NCBI GenBank assembly: GCA_964364175.1
Contig: CAYILR010000039.1
Span: forward strand, 1-44,311
DNA length: 44,311 nt
DNA from: CAYILR01 sp964364175
GTDB taxonomy: Bacteria; Bdellovibrionota; UBA1018
Direction of reading: 5' to 3'
A program made the translations under genes and the position numbers. This document shows, one piece after another, positions 8,728 to 16,740 of the stretch. Positions within the stretch are counted from its first letter, which is position 1; each line of letters begins with the position of its first letter. Under the pieces are notes generated by a model that was given only the letters and a program-made list of their open reading frames with translations, was not told where the DNA came from and did not search any database.

Positions 8728-9204
8728 ATGCTGAGAAGGGTGACACCCGAGAAAATTCAAAAATACTTCTACCTTTCCCAAATCGGATTGGGATTTCTTG
8801 GCATAACAGCGGCCTGGCTGATGTTTCGTCCGAAAACAGGATCGAGTCAGTTCAAAACCCGAGAGGCCGATCTCAAGAAAAGCAAACCCTCTGGTCCGGA
8901 TTCCGGACTCCGTCTCGAAGACGCTCGACTTGAAATCAAAGGATTCGAAGAAGAACGCCGCAGAAAAGAAAAACAAAAAGCTACCTTATCACTGCCAGGC
9001 GTTCGAACCGACGGCACGCCTCACGAGGTCCTGGGCATCGCTCCCGGCGCAACAGAACAAGAAATCCTCAAAGCTTACCGAGATCTGATGAAGCGCTACC
9101 ATCCCGACAAAGTCGCGCCCGCTGGCACTCCTGCATGGAAAGACGCTCAAGCCATCGCTGAATCCCTCAACCGTGCTAAAGATGCTCTGATTCAAAAAAA
9201 ATAA
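8728..9204 (+). CDS. Membrane-anchored J-domain (DnaJ-like) protein
   Basis: This 158-residue protein has one N-terminal membrane helix (about residues 18-38) and a charged linker. The C-terminal J domain (about residues 96-155) starts TPHEVLGIAPGATEQEI and contains the essential HPD tripeptide in KRYHPDKV. It should recruit and stimulate an Hsp70 (DnaK) at the inner membrane, like DjlA- or TerB-J-type cochaperones; partners are unknown. The ATG at 8728 is preferred; an in-frame GTG at 8707 would add seven residues, and neither has a clear Shine-Dalgarno. It is divergent from comEC with only about 56 bp between starts, so the two promoters must overlap. Confidence 0.8.
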   Translation: MLRRVTPEKIQKYFYLSQIGLGFLGITAAWLMFRPKTGSSQFKTREADLKKSKPSGPDSGLRLEDARLEIKGFEEERRRKEKQKATLSLPGVRTDGTPHEVLGIAPGATEQEILKAYRDLMKRYHPDKVAPAGTPAWKDAQAIAESLNRAKDALIQKK

Positions 9205-9237
9205 TTCTCTGGCACATTTTCTGCATAGCTAGTCGAT

Positions 9238-10761
9238 ATGAAATACCCCATCGTCTCATTATCGTCCCATTTGGCTCATCCCAGCTTAATACAGATTGAA
9301 ACTCAGTCCTTCATGCAGATTCCAGGCTTCTCAATTGTGGGTTTACCCAACACTGAAGTGGACGAATCCAAAGAACGGGTCAGGTCTGCGCTCATTCAAA
9401 GTGAGTTTGAATTTCCAAAACGGAAAATCCTGGTGAATCTTTCGCCTGCGCACCTGCCCAAGGCCGGAACCGGATTGGATCTGCCGATTGCTCTTTCAGT
9501 TTTATTTGCTCATGCAAAACCCGCCCTCGAGATCAGTGGTTTGATCCTTGCCCATGGTGAGCTTTCCCTGAGCGGTGAGCTGCGTGGAGAACCTATGGGA
9601 GCTCGGATGCTCTACGCCGCCAGTCGATACCCGATTCAAAAAATGATTTTCCCAAAGACGGACTCGAAATCACTCCAAAAGTTACTCAATCTTTTTCATC
9701 GTTCGGGATACTTCAAAGATCAGCTGCCCGAGCTTTTTCCTGTCTCGACATTGAAAGAAGCCTGGGATGCCCTGATTGCTCCAAAATCATCTGCATCCCC
9801 AAACATCAGCCGGCTGATGTCTGAGAAAAAACAGATCGAGAATAGCCCACTGCTTCCCCTCTCACCCGCACTCAGCAGAATCCTTTCTCTCTCAGCAGCA
9901 GGACACCATCACCTGATTCTTTTGGGAGAAAAAGGTGTCGGCAAATCTTATTCCACGGAATGGATGAAATATCTCCTGCCAGAATCCGATTTCTCCACGC
10001 AGATCGAATCTCTCCTGCTGCGCGAACTGGTTGCGGGGTCTCAGTCGATCCAAAATCCACGCGTTGGATCCGATTGCCGGCCTGCTACTTTGCTGGGCTC
10101 CATTCAAAGAGGGAGACTTCGCCCCGGTCTCTATTCACTGGCTCATGGCCAAATCCTCATCGCGGATGAACTCTTGGAATGGCATCGCGACACCCGCGAA
10201 AGCCTTCGCGAGCCTCTAGAACGTCATCAAATCACACTATCTCGGGCTGAGTTTCACGCTGAGGTACCATCTCAGTTTCTCCTCGTCGCTACTGGCAATC
10301 TTTGCCCCTGCGGAGGCAGAAAAAACTTGGAGACGACCGAAGGCTGTCGATGCTTTGGAACCCCTCGAGAACAATACATCCGAAAGCTTTCTGGACCCGT
10401 CCTGGATCGGATTGATTTGATGACCGTGGTACTTCGTCGAGAAAACAAGCCAACGGAAACAAAAACCCTGCCCGCTCAAAAACTCAAACAAAACGTCATT
10501 GCAGCACGGGAGTTCTCACAGAAAACCTGGGGAAAGCCCGCCGGTCTGCTCTCACCTGCTGAAATCGAGGATATTCTTTCACAGTTTAAAAAAACCCCGG
10601 AACACCTGAGCACCAAAAACCTCAGGTCACGCCACAAAACAGCTCGGATCGCCCTGACCATTGCTGCGTTCGAAGAACTCAAAGAACCTCTTGAACATCA
10701 TTGGCTGGAAGCGTTCCACTACCGGCCGGAAAGATTTGAGGAAGCTAGGTCGGGGAATTGA
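9238..10761 (+). CDS. comM: ComM/YifB-family Mg-chelatase-like AAA+ ATPase
   Basis: The 507-residue protein has the three parts of the family. An N-terminal Lon-protease-like ChlI domain (about 1-170) includes GFSIVGLPNTEVDESKERV. A central AAA+ Mg-chelatase domain has Walker A GEKGVGKS, DELLEW in the Walker B position and the Cys-rich PCGGRKNLE...CRCF segment. The C-terminal domain ends with RSRHKTARIALTIAAFEEL. ComM is a hexameric helicase that extends heteroduplex during natural transformation. With comEC nearby this makes a small DNA-uptake neighbourhood. The gene lies 33 nt downstream of the J-domain gene and is probably co-transcribed with it. Confidence 0.9.
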   Translation: MKYPIVSLSSHLAHPSLIQIETQSFMQIPGFSIVGLPNTEVDESKERVRSALIQSEFEFPKRKILVNLSPAHLPKAGTGLDLPIALSVLFAHAKPALEISGLILAHGELSLSGELRGEPMGARMLYAASRYPIQKMIFPKTDSKSLQKLLNLFHRSGYFKDQLPELFPVSTLKEAWDALIAPKSSASPNISRLMSEKKQIENSPLLPLSPALSRILSLSAAGHHHLILLGEKGVGKSYSTEWMKYLLPESDFSTQIESLLLRELVAGSQSIQNPRVGSDCRPATLLGSIQRGRLRPGLYSLAHGQILIADELLEWHRDTRESLREPLERHQITLSRAEFHAEVPSQFLLVATGNLCPCGGRKNLETTEGCRCFGTPREQYIRKLSGPVLDRIDLMTVVLRRENKPTETKTLPAQKLKQNVIAAREFSQKTWGKPAGLLSPAEIEDILSQFKKTPEHLSTKNLRSRHKTARIALTIAAFEELKEPLEHHWLEAFHYRPERFEEARSGN

Positions 10762-10829
10762 CGGACCGAAAAACCTCGCCTTTCCGCAGAGCAGATAGGT
10801 CTCTCAAGCTTGTCGTAACCCGAGAGCTT

Positions 10830-10862
10830 GGGATGCATTTGAAAAATGCATCCCTACTTTTA
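10830..10862 (+). terminator. Probable terminator after comM
   Basis: An 11-bp perfect stem (10830-10840 with 10844-10854, three-base loop) is followed by TACTTTT. This is consistent with a weak intrinsic terminator for the plus-strand comM transcript, 68 nt after its stop. A GGGCCC-A-GGGCCC dyad lies at 10899-10911 between this hairpin and the convergent HD-GYP gene; it has no T-run, so its role is unclear. Confidence 0.55.
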
Positions 10863-10947
10863 TAACAAGTAAAGACAAAATTTTCTCCGTGAACAATGGG
10901 GCCCAGGGCCCGCTTGAGTATTTTGGTAGAGTGGGATGTCACTTTGG

Positions 10948-12306
10948 TCATGACAACTTTTTTTTAATCAGATCATATTGAACTTGAAACACCCTGCAAA
11001 GTGCCAAAACCATTTCATGATCAAACCGATCTTCGAACAAGAGCATTTTTGAAAGGGCTGCTAAAGGATAATCTCCTTTTCCTGCTCCAGAAATAGCAAA
11101 ATTACAAAACTGATTTGCCACAGAAACCACTTTTGCCAATTTGAAAATTTGGTCTCCTTTCAGACCCTGAGGATATCCACCCCCCGATACCCACTCGTGA
11201 TGATGGTGGACCATCTGAATAATATCACCTGACACCGATCTTACTCTCAATAAAATTTCCACACCGCGAATGACGTGCGACTCCACCACTTTGAGTTCTG
11301 GGTGGGATAACTTTGTGTAAGGCTTTCGGACGAGATTCGGATCAATCTCCTTCTTTCCTACGTCATGCAATAACCCACCAATGGCGACTTTACATAAAGT
11401 GCTGGGAGCCAGCCAACCGAGTTCCCTACAAATAAGAACGCAATAGGTACTGACTGCAACCGAGTGAGCATACAAACCGTCTGAATGTCCGCGTAACAGA
11501 GTAAGCACTTCAAACATATCCTCAGACTCGAGAATCACAGAAACTGCAGTCTCAACATATTCTTTGGCAATCTGAAAAGACTCCTCATCTATCTCCTCGC
11601 GATGAACGTATTCTGCGATCGATTCACCTAGACGAGTCACAAAAGCCTGCTTCTTTTTTCTAGACACTTGGTCAGAGTCTTTCACCCCTTTTGCGATACT
11701 TAAACTAAAACCTAGATGCTGGAGAAAATTCACTTTTAAAATATAGAGATCTTGTACCCCCCTCTTTTTGAAGCCTTCCATTCTTTCAACGTCTAAGTCT
11801 TCTCCTCGATGGGCAATCTTAATATACTTGTTTTCGGCAGTACGAATGTAGACATTGAAAGGGAATGTCTGCTCTACTAAAAAATGAGATAAAGGAATGC
11901 GACAATACTCTTGATGATTTTCAACGTGCACATCGCTTAAATTTTTTAATATCAACTCGACCGATTCCAGCACCTCTTCTTTTGTAAAAGGTTTCGGGAT
12001 GAATCCTTGCATTCCGTGCTCATGAGCGATTTGAGTATTAGAAATATTTCCGTGCCCGGTCATCACAATAAAGGGAGTGTTCTTATTTGTTTCTTTCATC
12101 CATTGATGCAGCTGTATTCCATCGAGTTTTGGCATGCGTAAGTCAGAAATAATAAGATCAAAAATGGAACTTGAAATATGGGTTTTAGCCTCTTCACCAC
12201 TCTCTGCCTCTGTCACCTCAAATCCTTTTGGCTCCAAAATCCATCTTAAGCTTTTTCTAAACTCCTTACTGTCCTCGACAATGAGAATCTTTTTTTTGTC
12301 GCTCAT
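10948..12306 (-). CDS. Response regulator with HD-GYP domain (copy 1)
   Basis: The 452 residues begin with a receiver domain (acidic pocket E11/D12, phospho-acceptor D55, T83, K105). A roughly 100-residue middle segment (about 145-215) is shared with the second HD-GYP gene of the cluster. The C-terminal HD-GYP domain has YAHS, LLHDVGKKEID, ESHVIRG and HHHHEWVSGGGYP. HD-GYP proteins usually hydrolyse cyclic di-GMP under control of receiver phosphorylation, and the catalytic HD and HHE residues are present. The Asp of the usual DGxGYP is Ser here. It is the last gene of a minus-strand signalling operon and starts 3 nt after the stop of the REC-histidine kinase. Confidence 0.88.
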   Translation of the reverse strand: MSDKKKILIVEDSKEFRKSLRWILEPKGFEVTEAESGEEAKTHISSSIFDLIISDLRMPKLDGIQLHQWMKETNKNTPFIVMTGHGNISNTQIAHEHGMQGFIPKPFTKEEVLESVELILKNLSDVHVENHQEYCRIPLSHFLVEQTFPFNVYIRTAENKYIKIAHRGEDLDVERMEGFKKRGVQDLYILKVNFLQHLGFSLSIAKGVKDSDQVSRKKKQAFVTRLGESIAEYVHREEIDEESFQIAKEYVETAVSVILESEDMFEVLTLLRGHSDGLYAHSVAVSTYCVLICRELGWLAPSTLCKVAIGGLLHDVGKKEIDPNLVRKPYTKLSHPELKVVESHVIRGVEILLRVRSVSGDIIQMVHHHHEWVSGGGYPQGLKGDQIFKLAKVVSVANQFCNFAISGAGKGDYPLAALSKMLLFEDRFDHEMVLALCRVFQVQYDLIKKKLS

Positions 12307-12309
12307 CGA

Positions 12310-13473
12310 TTAGCTCGCCATCATAACAATTTTTTCTGCAGCTATTTTTTGGATTTTAGGTAGACGAATTAAGAAGGTTGTATGCTGAGCATTTTCGTTA
12401 ACTCTAATGGAACCGCCATGAGATTCGATGATTCCTTTGGAAACAGAAAGGCCTATGCCCGTTCCTTTTCCGACATCTTTGCTAGTAAAAAATGGATTAA
12501 AAATTTTTTCTACAATTTCCTTCGGGATACCACTTCCGCTGTCTTCTACTGTAATCTCAATATTTTCGCCATCGTCCCGACTGGAAATTTTTACCCATTT
12601 CTCAGTGAGCGATTCTATGGCATCTCTAGCATTGGTCAGGAGATTCAGAATGACTTGAGAAATTTCAGATTCTCGACATTGAAGTTTAATATTCTTGAAG
12701 CTGTCCGAGTCTATTTCAAGAATAATACCCATATGGCTAAATTTTTCGGTACAAAGCGAAACTGCGCTACCCACAATGTCACTTAGTTTCACCTCTGTGA
12801 AAGGATCATTATTTGAGTTTCTCGAAAAAGTATTAAGTGACTTCACAATCTTAGCAATTCGATTTGTTGTTTGCTCGATCAGCTCTGTCATCTCAATCAT
12901 AGACTCCTTCTGACTCGGATCAAAAACTTCAAGGGCTGATTTTAGACTTTGACTCGTTAATAAAATCGCACCTAACGGAGTATTGATTTCATGTGCGACT
13001 CCGCCGGCCATCTCACCCAGTGAGGCCATTTTGGCAGAATTCTGTTGCTGTGATCTTAGATGCTCAAGCTCCTGTTCTGATTTTTTTCTTTCAATCCCAT
13101 ATCGAATGCTACGAATTAAACTTGGGCCATCTGGCTGACCCTTGACTAAATAGTCTTGCGCACCTTCTCTTACGGAGGAGATAGCCATAGATTCATCTAG
13201 GTTTCCACTGAGAATAATGATAGGGAGCTTTCGAGCATGACCGCGAAGATCACGGTATGTTTCTACCCCAGAACTATCTGTCACGCTTAAATCAGAAAGA
13301 ACTACGTCATACCCAGAGGCGGAATCGAGCTCCGCTAACGCATCTTTTAGTAACGTGACGTGTCTAATTAAAAAGTCAGATGGTGCTGACTCAGAAATCA
13401 ATTCCGATATGAGCCTGGCATCTCCCGGACTGTCTTCCAAAAGAAGAATCTTAATTTTCTTTTTTTGTTCCAT
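12310..13473 (-). CDS. Hybrid receiver-histidine kinase
   Basis: This 387-residue soluble protein has an N-terminal receiver domain (LLLEDSPGDARL, acceptor D61, K near 110) joined to a histidine-kinase core. The H-box is GGVAHEINTPLGA (His near 159), the N-box NLLTNARDAIE, G1 DSGSGIP, and F/G2 FFTSKDVGKGTGIGLS. It has no membrane or sensory domain, so it probably receives phosphate through its REC domain or from the neighbouring kinases and passes it on. It overlaps the upstream Rcp1-like regulator gene by 23 bp. Confidence 0.9.
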   Translation of the reverse strand: MEQKKKIKILLLEDSPGDARLISELISESAPSDFLIRHVTLLKDALAELDSASGYDVVLSDLSVTDSSGVETYRDLRGHARKLPIIILSGNLDESMAISSVREGAQDYLVKGQPDGPSLIRSIRYGIERKKSEQELEHLRSQQQNSAKMASLGEMAGGVAHEINTPLGAILLTSQSLKSALEVFDPSQKESMIEMTELIEQTTNRIAKIVKSLNTFSRNSNNDPFTEVKLSDIVGSAVSLCTEKFSHMGIILEIDSDSFKNIKLQCRESEISQVILNLLTNARDAIESLTEKWVKISSRDDGENIEITVEDSGSGIPKEIVEKIFNPFFTSKDVGKGTGIGLSVSKGIIESHGGSIRVNENAQHTTFLIRLPKIQKIAAEKIVMMAS

Positions 13474-13915
13474 TTTTTTTCACCTTTGTTGGAAGCTTAA
13501 CCACAGTGAGCCAAAAATCCTCGATTACCTTTACTACTTTAGCAAATTGGTCAAAATCTACAGGCTTGTTAATGTAACAATTCGCATTTAATTTGTAAGT
13601 TTTTAGAATATCCTTCTCTGCTTCAGATGTCGTGAGAATAACAATTGGAATAGATTGAAGATCTGGATCTGATTTCACCTCCTCAAGCACCTCCTGGCCT
13701 GTTTTTTTTGGAAGATTGAGATCAAGCAAGATGAGATCAGGGGTTTTAGCGTCTCTATATGGCTCTTCCTTTCTCAAAAACTTTAGAGCTGCATCACCAT
13801 CTTCAACAATGTCAAGCCTGTTATTCACCTTACAGTCACTAAAGACTTCCTTTGTAAGCCTCGCATCGCCAGGGTTGTCTTCGACTAATAAAATACGAAT
13901 CATTTCGTCACACAT
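13451..13915 (-). CDS. Rcp1-type single-domain response regulator
   Basis: The 154 residues are a lone CheY-like receiver (LLVEDNPGDARLTKEVF, acceptor Asp in LLDLNLPKKTG, ILTTS, INKPVDFDQF) with a short basic tail. NPGDARL and DLNLPKKTGQEVL are typical of the Rcp1 subfamily that partners phytochrome-type histidine kinases. It presumably shuttles phosphate among the kinases of this cluster, since it has no output domain. AAGGA lies 7 nt before the chosen ATG. It is followed by the REC-kinase gene with a 23-bp overlap. Confidence 0.9.
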   Translation of the reverse strand: MCDEMIRILLVEDNPGDARLTKEVFSDCKVNNRLDIVEDGDAALKFLRKEEPYRDAKTPDLILLDLNLPKKTGQEVLEEVKSDPDLQSIPIVILTTSEAEKDILKTYKLNANCYINKPVDFDQFAKVVKVIEDFWLTVVKLPTKVKKNGTKKEN

Positions 13916-13930
13916 TCTAATTTCCTTTCT

Positions 13931-15277
13931 TTAGGCAGCTTGATTTTCTTGTTTAATTGAATTGAGTTTCGAAATAGAAAAATAAAATTTTGATCCCACT
14001 CCATCATCGGAATCGATCCAAATTTTTCCTTTATGGTTTTCAACTAATTTCTTTGCAATAGTCAATCCCACACCGATACCATCGTAATCTCGCCTACTCT
14101 GAAGTCGCTGAAAAAGATCAAAAACAGAGTGATGGTGGCGTTTTCCTATTCCTATCCCATTATCCTGAATACAAAAGACAAAATCATTTCTTCGGTCTTG
14201 TACAGAAATTGTAACGATAGGATTTTTTTCAGACCTAAATTTAATTGCGTTATGAATCAGAGCCTGAAATATACTGGTCATTTGGTGGGGATTTGCGTTT
14301 AAGTTTGGAAACTCTCCAAGACACTCAATGCAAGTATGAGTCTCTTTGATCAAAAGACGGAGATTACCAATCGCCCTGTCAACGAGCTCCTTCGAGTTGA
14401 CAGGGCTCACGCTAAAATTGCAGTCAGACAAACGACTATATTCTAAAAGTGCGTTCATCTGATTTTTCATTTTCGTTGCGCCTTCTACTGCAAAGGCAAT
14501 GTATTCGTCAGCTTCAGCATCTAAGTGTCCTTTATATTTTGCGGAAATCAGTTGAACATAGCTCCCAATCATACGAAGCGGCTCTTGAAGATCATGAGCC
14601 GCAACAACAGCAAAACGTTCAAGTTCCTTATTAGATTCGCTAATTTTTTTTGCTTGAAGAACAAGTTCAGATTCAACTTTCCCCCTCCTTTGAATTTCAA
14701 GATTTAGTAATTCTTCTTTCTCATCAGATTGTTTGCTTTGAACTAGACCCACAACCAAGATAACCGAACCTGACGCGAATATTAATAGAAAGTGGCTTGA
14801 AATAAGACTCAATCGTGACAGATCGTGAGGCGGAACAAGATTTAGGATACTCGCTACAAACAACTGCACTACTATCGACAAAAGTCCAAGGCTCCAAAGG
14901 ACTGCTTCTTTTCTTTTCAAAAAAACAACGGCTATCAGTGGAATTGGAACAAAGGCTGCGGTGATCGCGCTAGTCATACCACCTGACAAAAATGATAAAA
15001 CTAATACAGTCATCAGCCAGCTCGTTAGATAAAATCTACACCACATTTGAATATTTTTTATTCGCTTCCAGAAAAAATATAAAAATCCGGAAACAACCGC
15101 GTACAGCGTCGCTCCAATACCAACCACTTTGTTATCTAAAAAAAAAGTTACAACTCCGACAAAAAAAGCCAGTCCACACACTGGGATTGTCAGAAGCTGA
15201 ACGTACCGATTTAGAAAACCATAATTTAAACCACGTTCGTAAATAAGTTCGATATGTCTATCCTGCTGCTTCATCAT
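13931..15277 (-). CDS. Membrane sensor histidine kinase (phytochrome-type core), copy 1
   Basis: The 448-residue kinase has about six N-terminal membrane helices (residues 25-185). A short coiled coil leads into a HisKA domain whose H-box lies in FAVVAAHDLQEPLRMIGSY, the form typical of bacteriophytochrome-like kinases. The HATPase domain has N-box HNAIKF, G1 DNGIGI and G2 GVGLTIAKKLVENHKG. No periplasmic sensor domain of useful size is seen, so the signal may be sensed in the membrane. It starts 2 nt after the stop of the paralogous kinase gene upstream. Their H-box regions and coiled coils are closely similar, which suggests a tandem duplication. Confidence 0.88.
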   Translation of the reverse strand: MMKQQDRHIELIYERGLNYGFLNRYVQLLTIPVCGLAFFVGVVTFFLDNKVVGIGATLYAVVSGFLYFFWKRIKNIQMWCRFYLTSWLMTVLVLSFLSGGMTSAITAAFVPIPLIAVVFLKRKEAVLWSLGLLSIVVQLFVASILNLVPPHDLSRLSLISSHFLLIFASGSVILVVGLVQSKQSDEKEELLNLEIQRRGKVESELVLQAKKISESNKELERFAVVAAHDLQEPLRMIGSYVQLISAKYKGHLDAEADEYIAFAVEGATKMKNQMNALLEYSRLSDCNFSVSPVNSKELVDRAIGNLRLLIKETHTCIECLGEFPNLNANPHQMTSIFQALIHNAIKFRSEKNPIVTISVQDRRNDFVFCIQDNGIGIGKRHHHSVFDLFQRLQSRRDYDGIGVGLTIAKKLVENHKGKIWIDSDDGVGSKFYFSISKLNSIKQENQAA

Positions 15278-15279
15278 GC

Positions 15280-16593
15280 CTACGCTACATTCCTTAAATC
15301 ATTTGAATTGTTATATTTTGGAAGCTCAATAAAGAAGGTTGTTCCAATTCCTTCATTGGATTCGACCCGAATATTGCCTTTATGAAGTTCTACAATTTTT
15401 TTACAAACTGACAGTCCTATTCCTGTTCCATCGAACCCTCCTGAATTCTTGAGGCGTTTAAATATTTGAAATAAATTACCTAAATCCTCTTTAGGAATAC
15501 CGATACCATTGTCGGATATAGAAAATATGATCTGATCATTTTGTTCCTTGATCGCAATCTTTACGACAGGCTTTCTCTCTTTTGGAACGAACTTAATACC
15601 ATTACTGATAATATTCTGAAAAAGTCTTTCAAGTAGCGTTGCGTCACATTCAATGTTAGGGAGATAGTCACTCAACTCAATCGACGAACCCGAGTCTCGA
15701 ATTCTAACTTCTAGATTCTTCAGTGATCTTCGGAACACTTCTTCAAGAGAAACGGAAAAAAAATGAGTACCCTGTCGCCCAATACGGGAATAGTCTAAAA
15801 GAGAGGTAATCATCTTGCTCATTCGCTGAGCGCCATCAATAGCAAAATGAATAAATTCTTTTGCGCTGTCGTCGAGTTTGTCTTTGTATCGTTTGTCTAG
15901 CAGCCCAAGGTAACTCGAAACCATTCTGAGAGGTTCCTGTAGGTCATGAGATGCAACATAGGCAAACCGCTCCAACTCCTGATTGGACGCCCTGAGTTCG
16001 GCGGTCTGCGCTTGAACTTCAGATTGTAGCTGTTTTTCTTTCGTTGTCAGGTTTTGAATGAGAGAGAGATTTGCCGCCCTGTACGTGAGATAGCTACTAG
16101 AAAGTTTAGATAAAAACGCCGACACAAGAACCAAAAATCCTGAAAATGATACGGTCTGAGTGATTTCTTCAGTACTGAGTGGAGCGAAGAATATTGACTT
16201 GGAAACTGCATACAAAGCAGAAAACAACATTCCGTTAAAAATTGAATTGTACCGAAACCCTGCATAACACGACGTTCCAACCGCCATGAGTGCGAAAGGA
16301 TACCAAAAATCCATTAATCCACGCGCAGAATAGTGAATCATTACACATAATGGAGCTATAATCAGAATTCGAGCTAGAAGACTCTCGAAGTAACGCCTAG
16401 ATTTGAACGAGAAAAAACTGATCGTCAAGTTGAGGATCAAAAAAAGAGCAAATTGAAAAAAAATCAAGGAATATCTCGCATCAACAAGTACCCACTTGAA
16501 AGCAACGAGCACCAAAATCGAAAGACACCCCCAGGCCCCCAAATATCGATCGAGAATCTTCAGCACTTCCCTAAAATCATCTTCCTCGTTCAT
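15280..16593 (-). CDS. Membrane sensor histidine kinase (phytochrome-type core), copy 2
   Basis: The 437 residues have the same plan as the downstream kinase: hydrophobic helices to about residue 170, a coiled coil, then a HisKA H-box in FAYVASHDLQEPLRMVSSY. The HATPase motifs are N-box NIISNGIKFV, G1 SDNGIGIP and G2 GTGIGLSVCKKIVELHKG. It is the first gene of the minus-strand signalling operon. A good Shine-Dalgarno (AAGGGGAT) lies a few bases upstream of its ATG. Its promoter must lie in 16594-16740, shared with the divergent HD-GYP gene. Confidence 0.88.
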   Translation of the reverse strand: MNEEDDFREVLKILDRYLGAWGCLSILVLVAFKWVLVDARYSLIFFQFALFLILNLTISFFSFKSRRYFESLLARILIIAPLCVMIHYSARGLMDFWYPFALMAVGTSCYAGFRYNSIFNGMLFSALYAVSKSIFFAPLSTEEITQTVSFSGFLVLVSAFLSKLSSSYLTYRAANLSLIQNLTTKEKQLQSEVQAQTAELRASNQELERFAYVASHDLQEPLRMVSSYLGLLDKRYKDKLDDSAKEFIHFAIDGAQRMSKMITSLLDYSRIGRQGTHFFSVSLEEVFRRSLKNLEVRIRDSGSSIELSDYLPNIECDATLLERLFQNIISNGIKFVPKERKPVVKIAIKEQNDQIIFSISDNGIGIPKEDLGNLFQIFKRLKNSGGFDGTGIGLSVCKKIVELHKGNIRVESNEGIGTTFFIELPKYNNSNDLRNVA

Positions 16594-16638
16594 CTATTCA
16601 TCCCCTTGCAGCTTCCCCATTTTTATGTTTCGGAATTT

Positions 16639-16655
16639 CTCGACCGATAGTCGAG
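16639..16655. promoter_or_regulatory. Dyad between divergent signalling genes
   Basis: The perfect inverted repeat CTCGAC-cgata-GTCGAG sits in the middle of the 147-bp region between the divergent histidine-kinase and HD-GYP genes. It could be an operator controlling both promoters or a small hairpin in the minus-strand leader. No regulator is identified. Confidence 0.4.
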
Positions 16656-16669
16656 TGGATTTCACTCCT

Positions 16670-16699
16670 TTAATAGAAATTAACTACCTTCAATATAAA
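16670..16699 (+). promoter_or_regulatory. Possible promoter of the plus-strand HD-GYP gene
   Basis: TTAATA (16670-16675) and TATAAA (16694-16699) are separated by 18 bp, about 40 bp upstream of the GTG start at 16741. The hexamers match sigma-70 consensus at four and five positions, in an AT-rich region where chance matches are common. Confidence 0.35.
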
Positions 16700-16740
16700 A
16701 ATTCTTCTACAGTCCTAAATGAGACAACCGAAGTAGAATT

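Noticed and set aside
10899..10911. GGGCCC-A-GGGCCC dyad as terminator of the signalling operon
   Set aside because: No T-run follows on either strand and the hairpin loop would be very tight.
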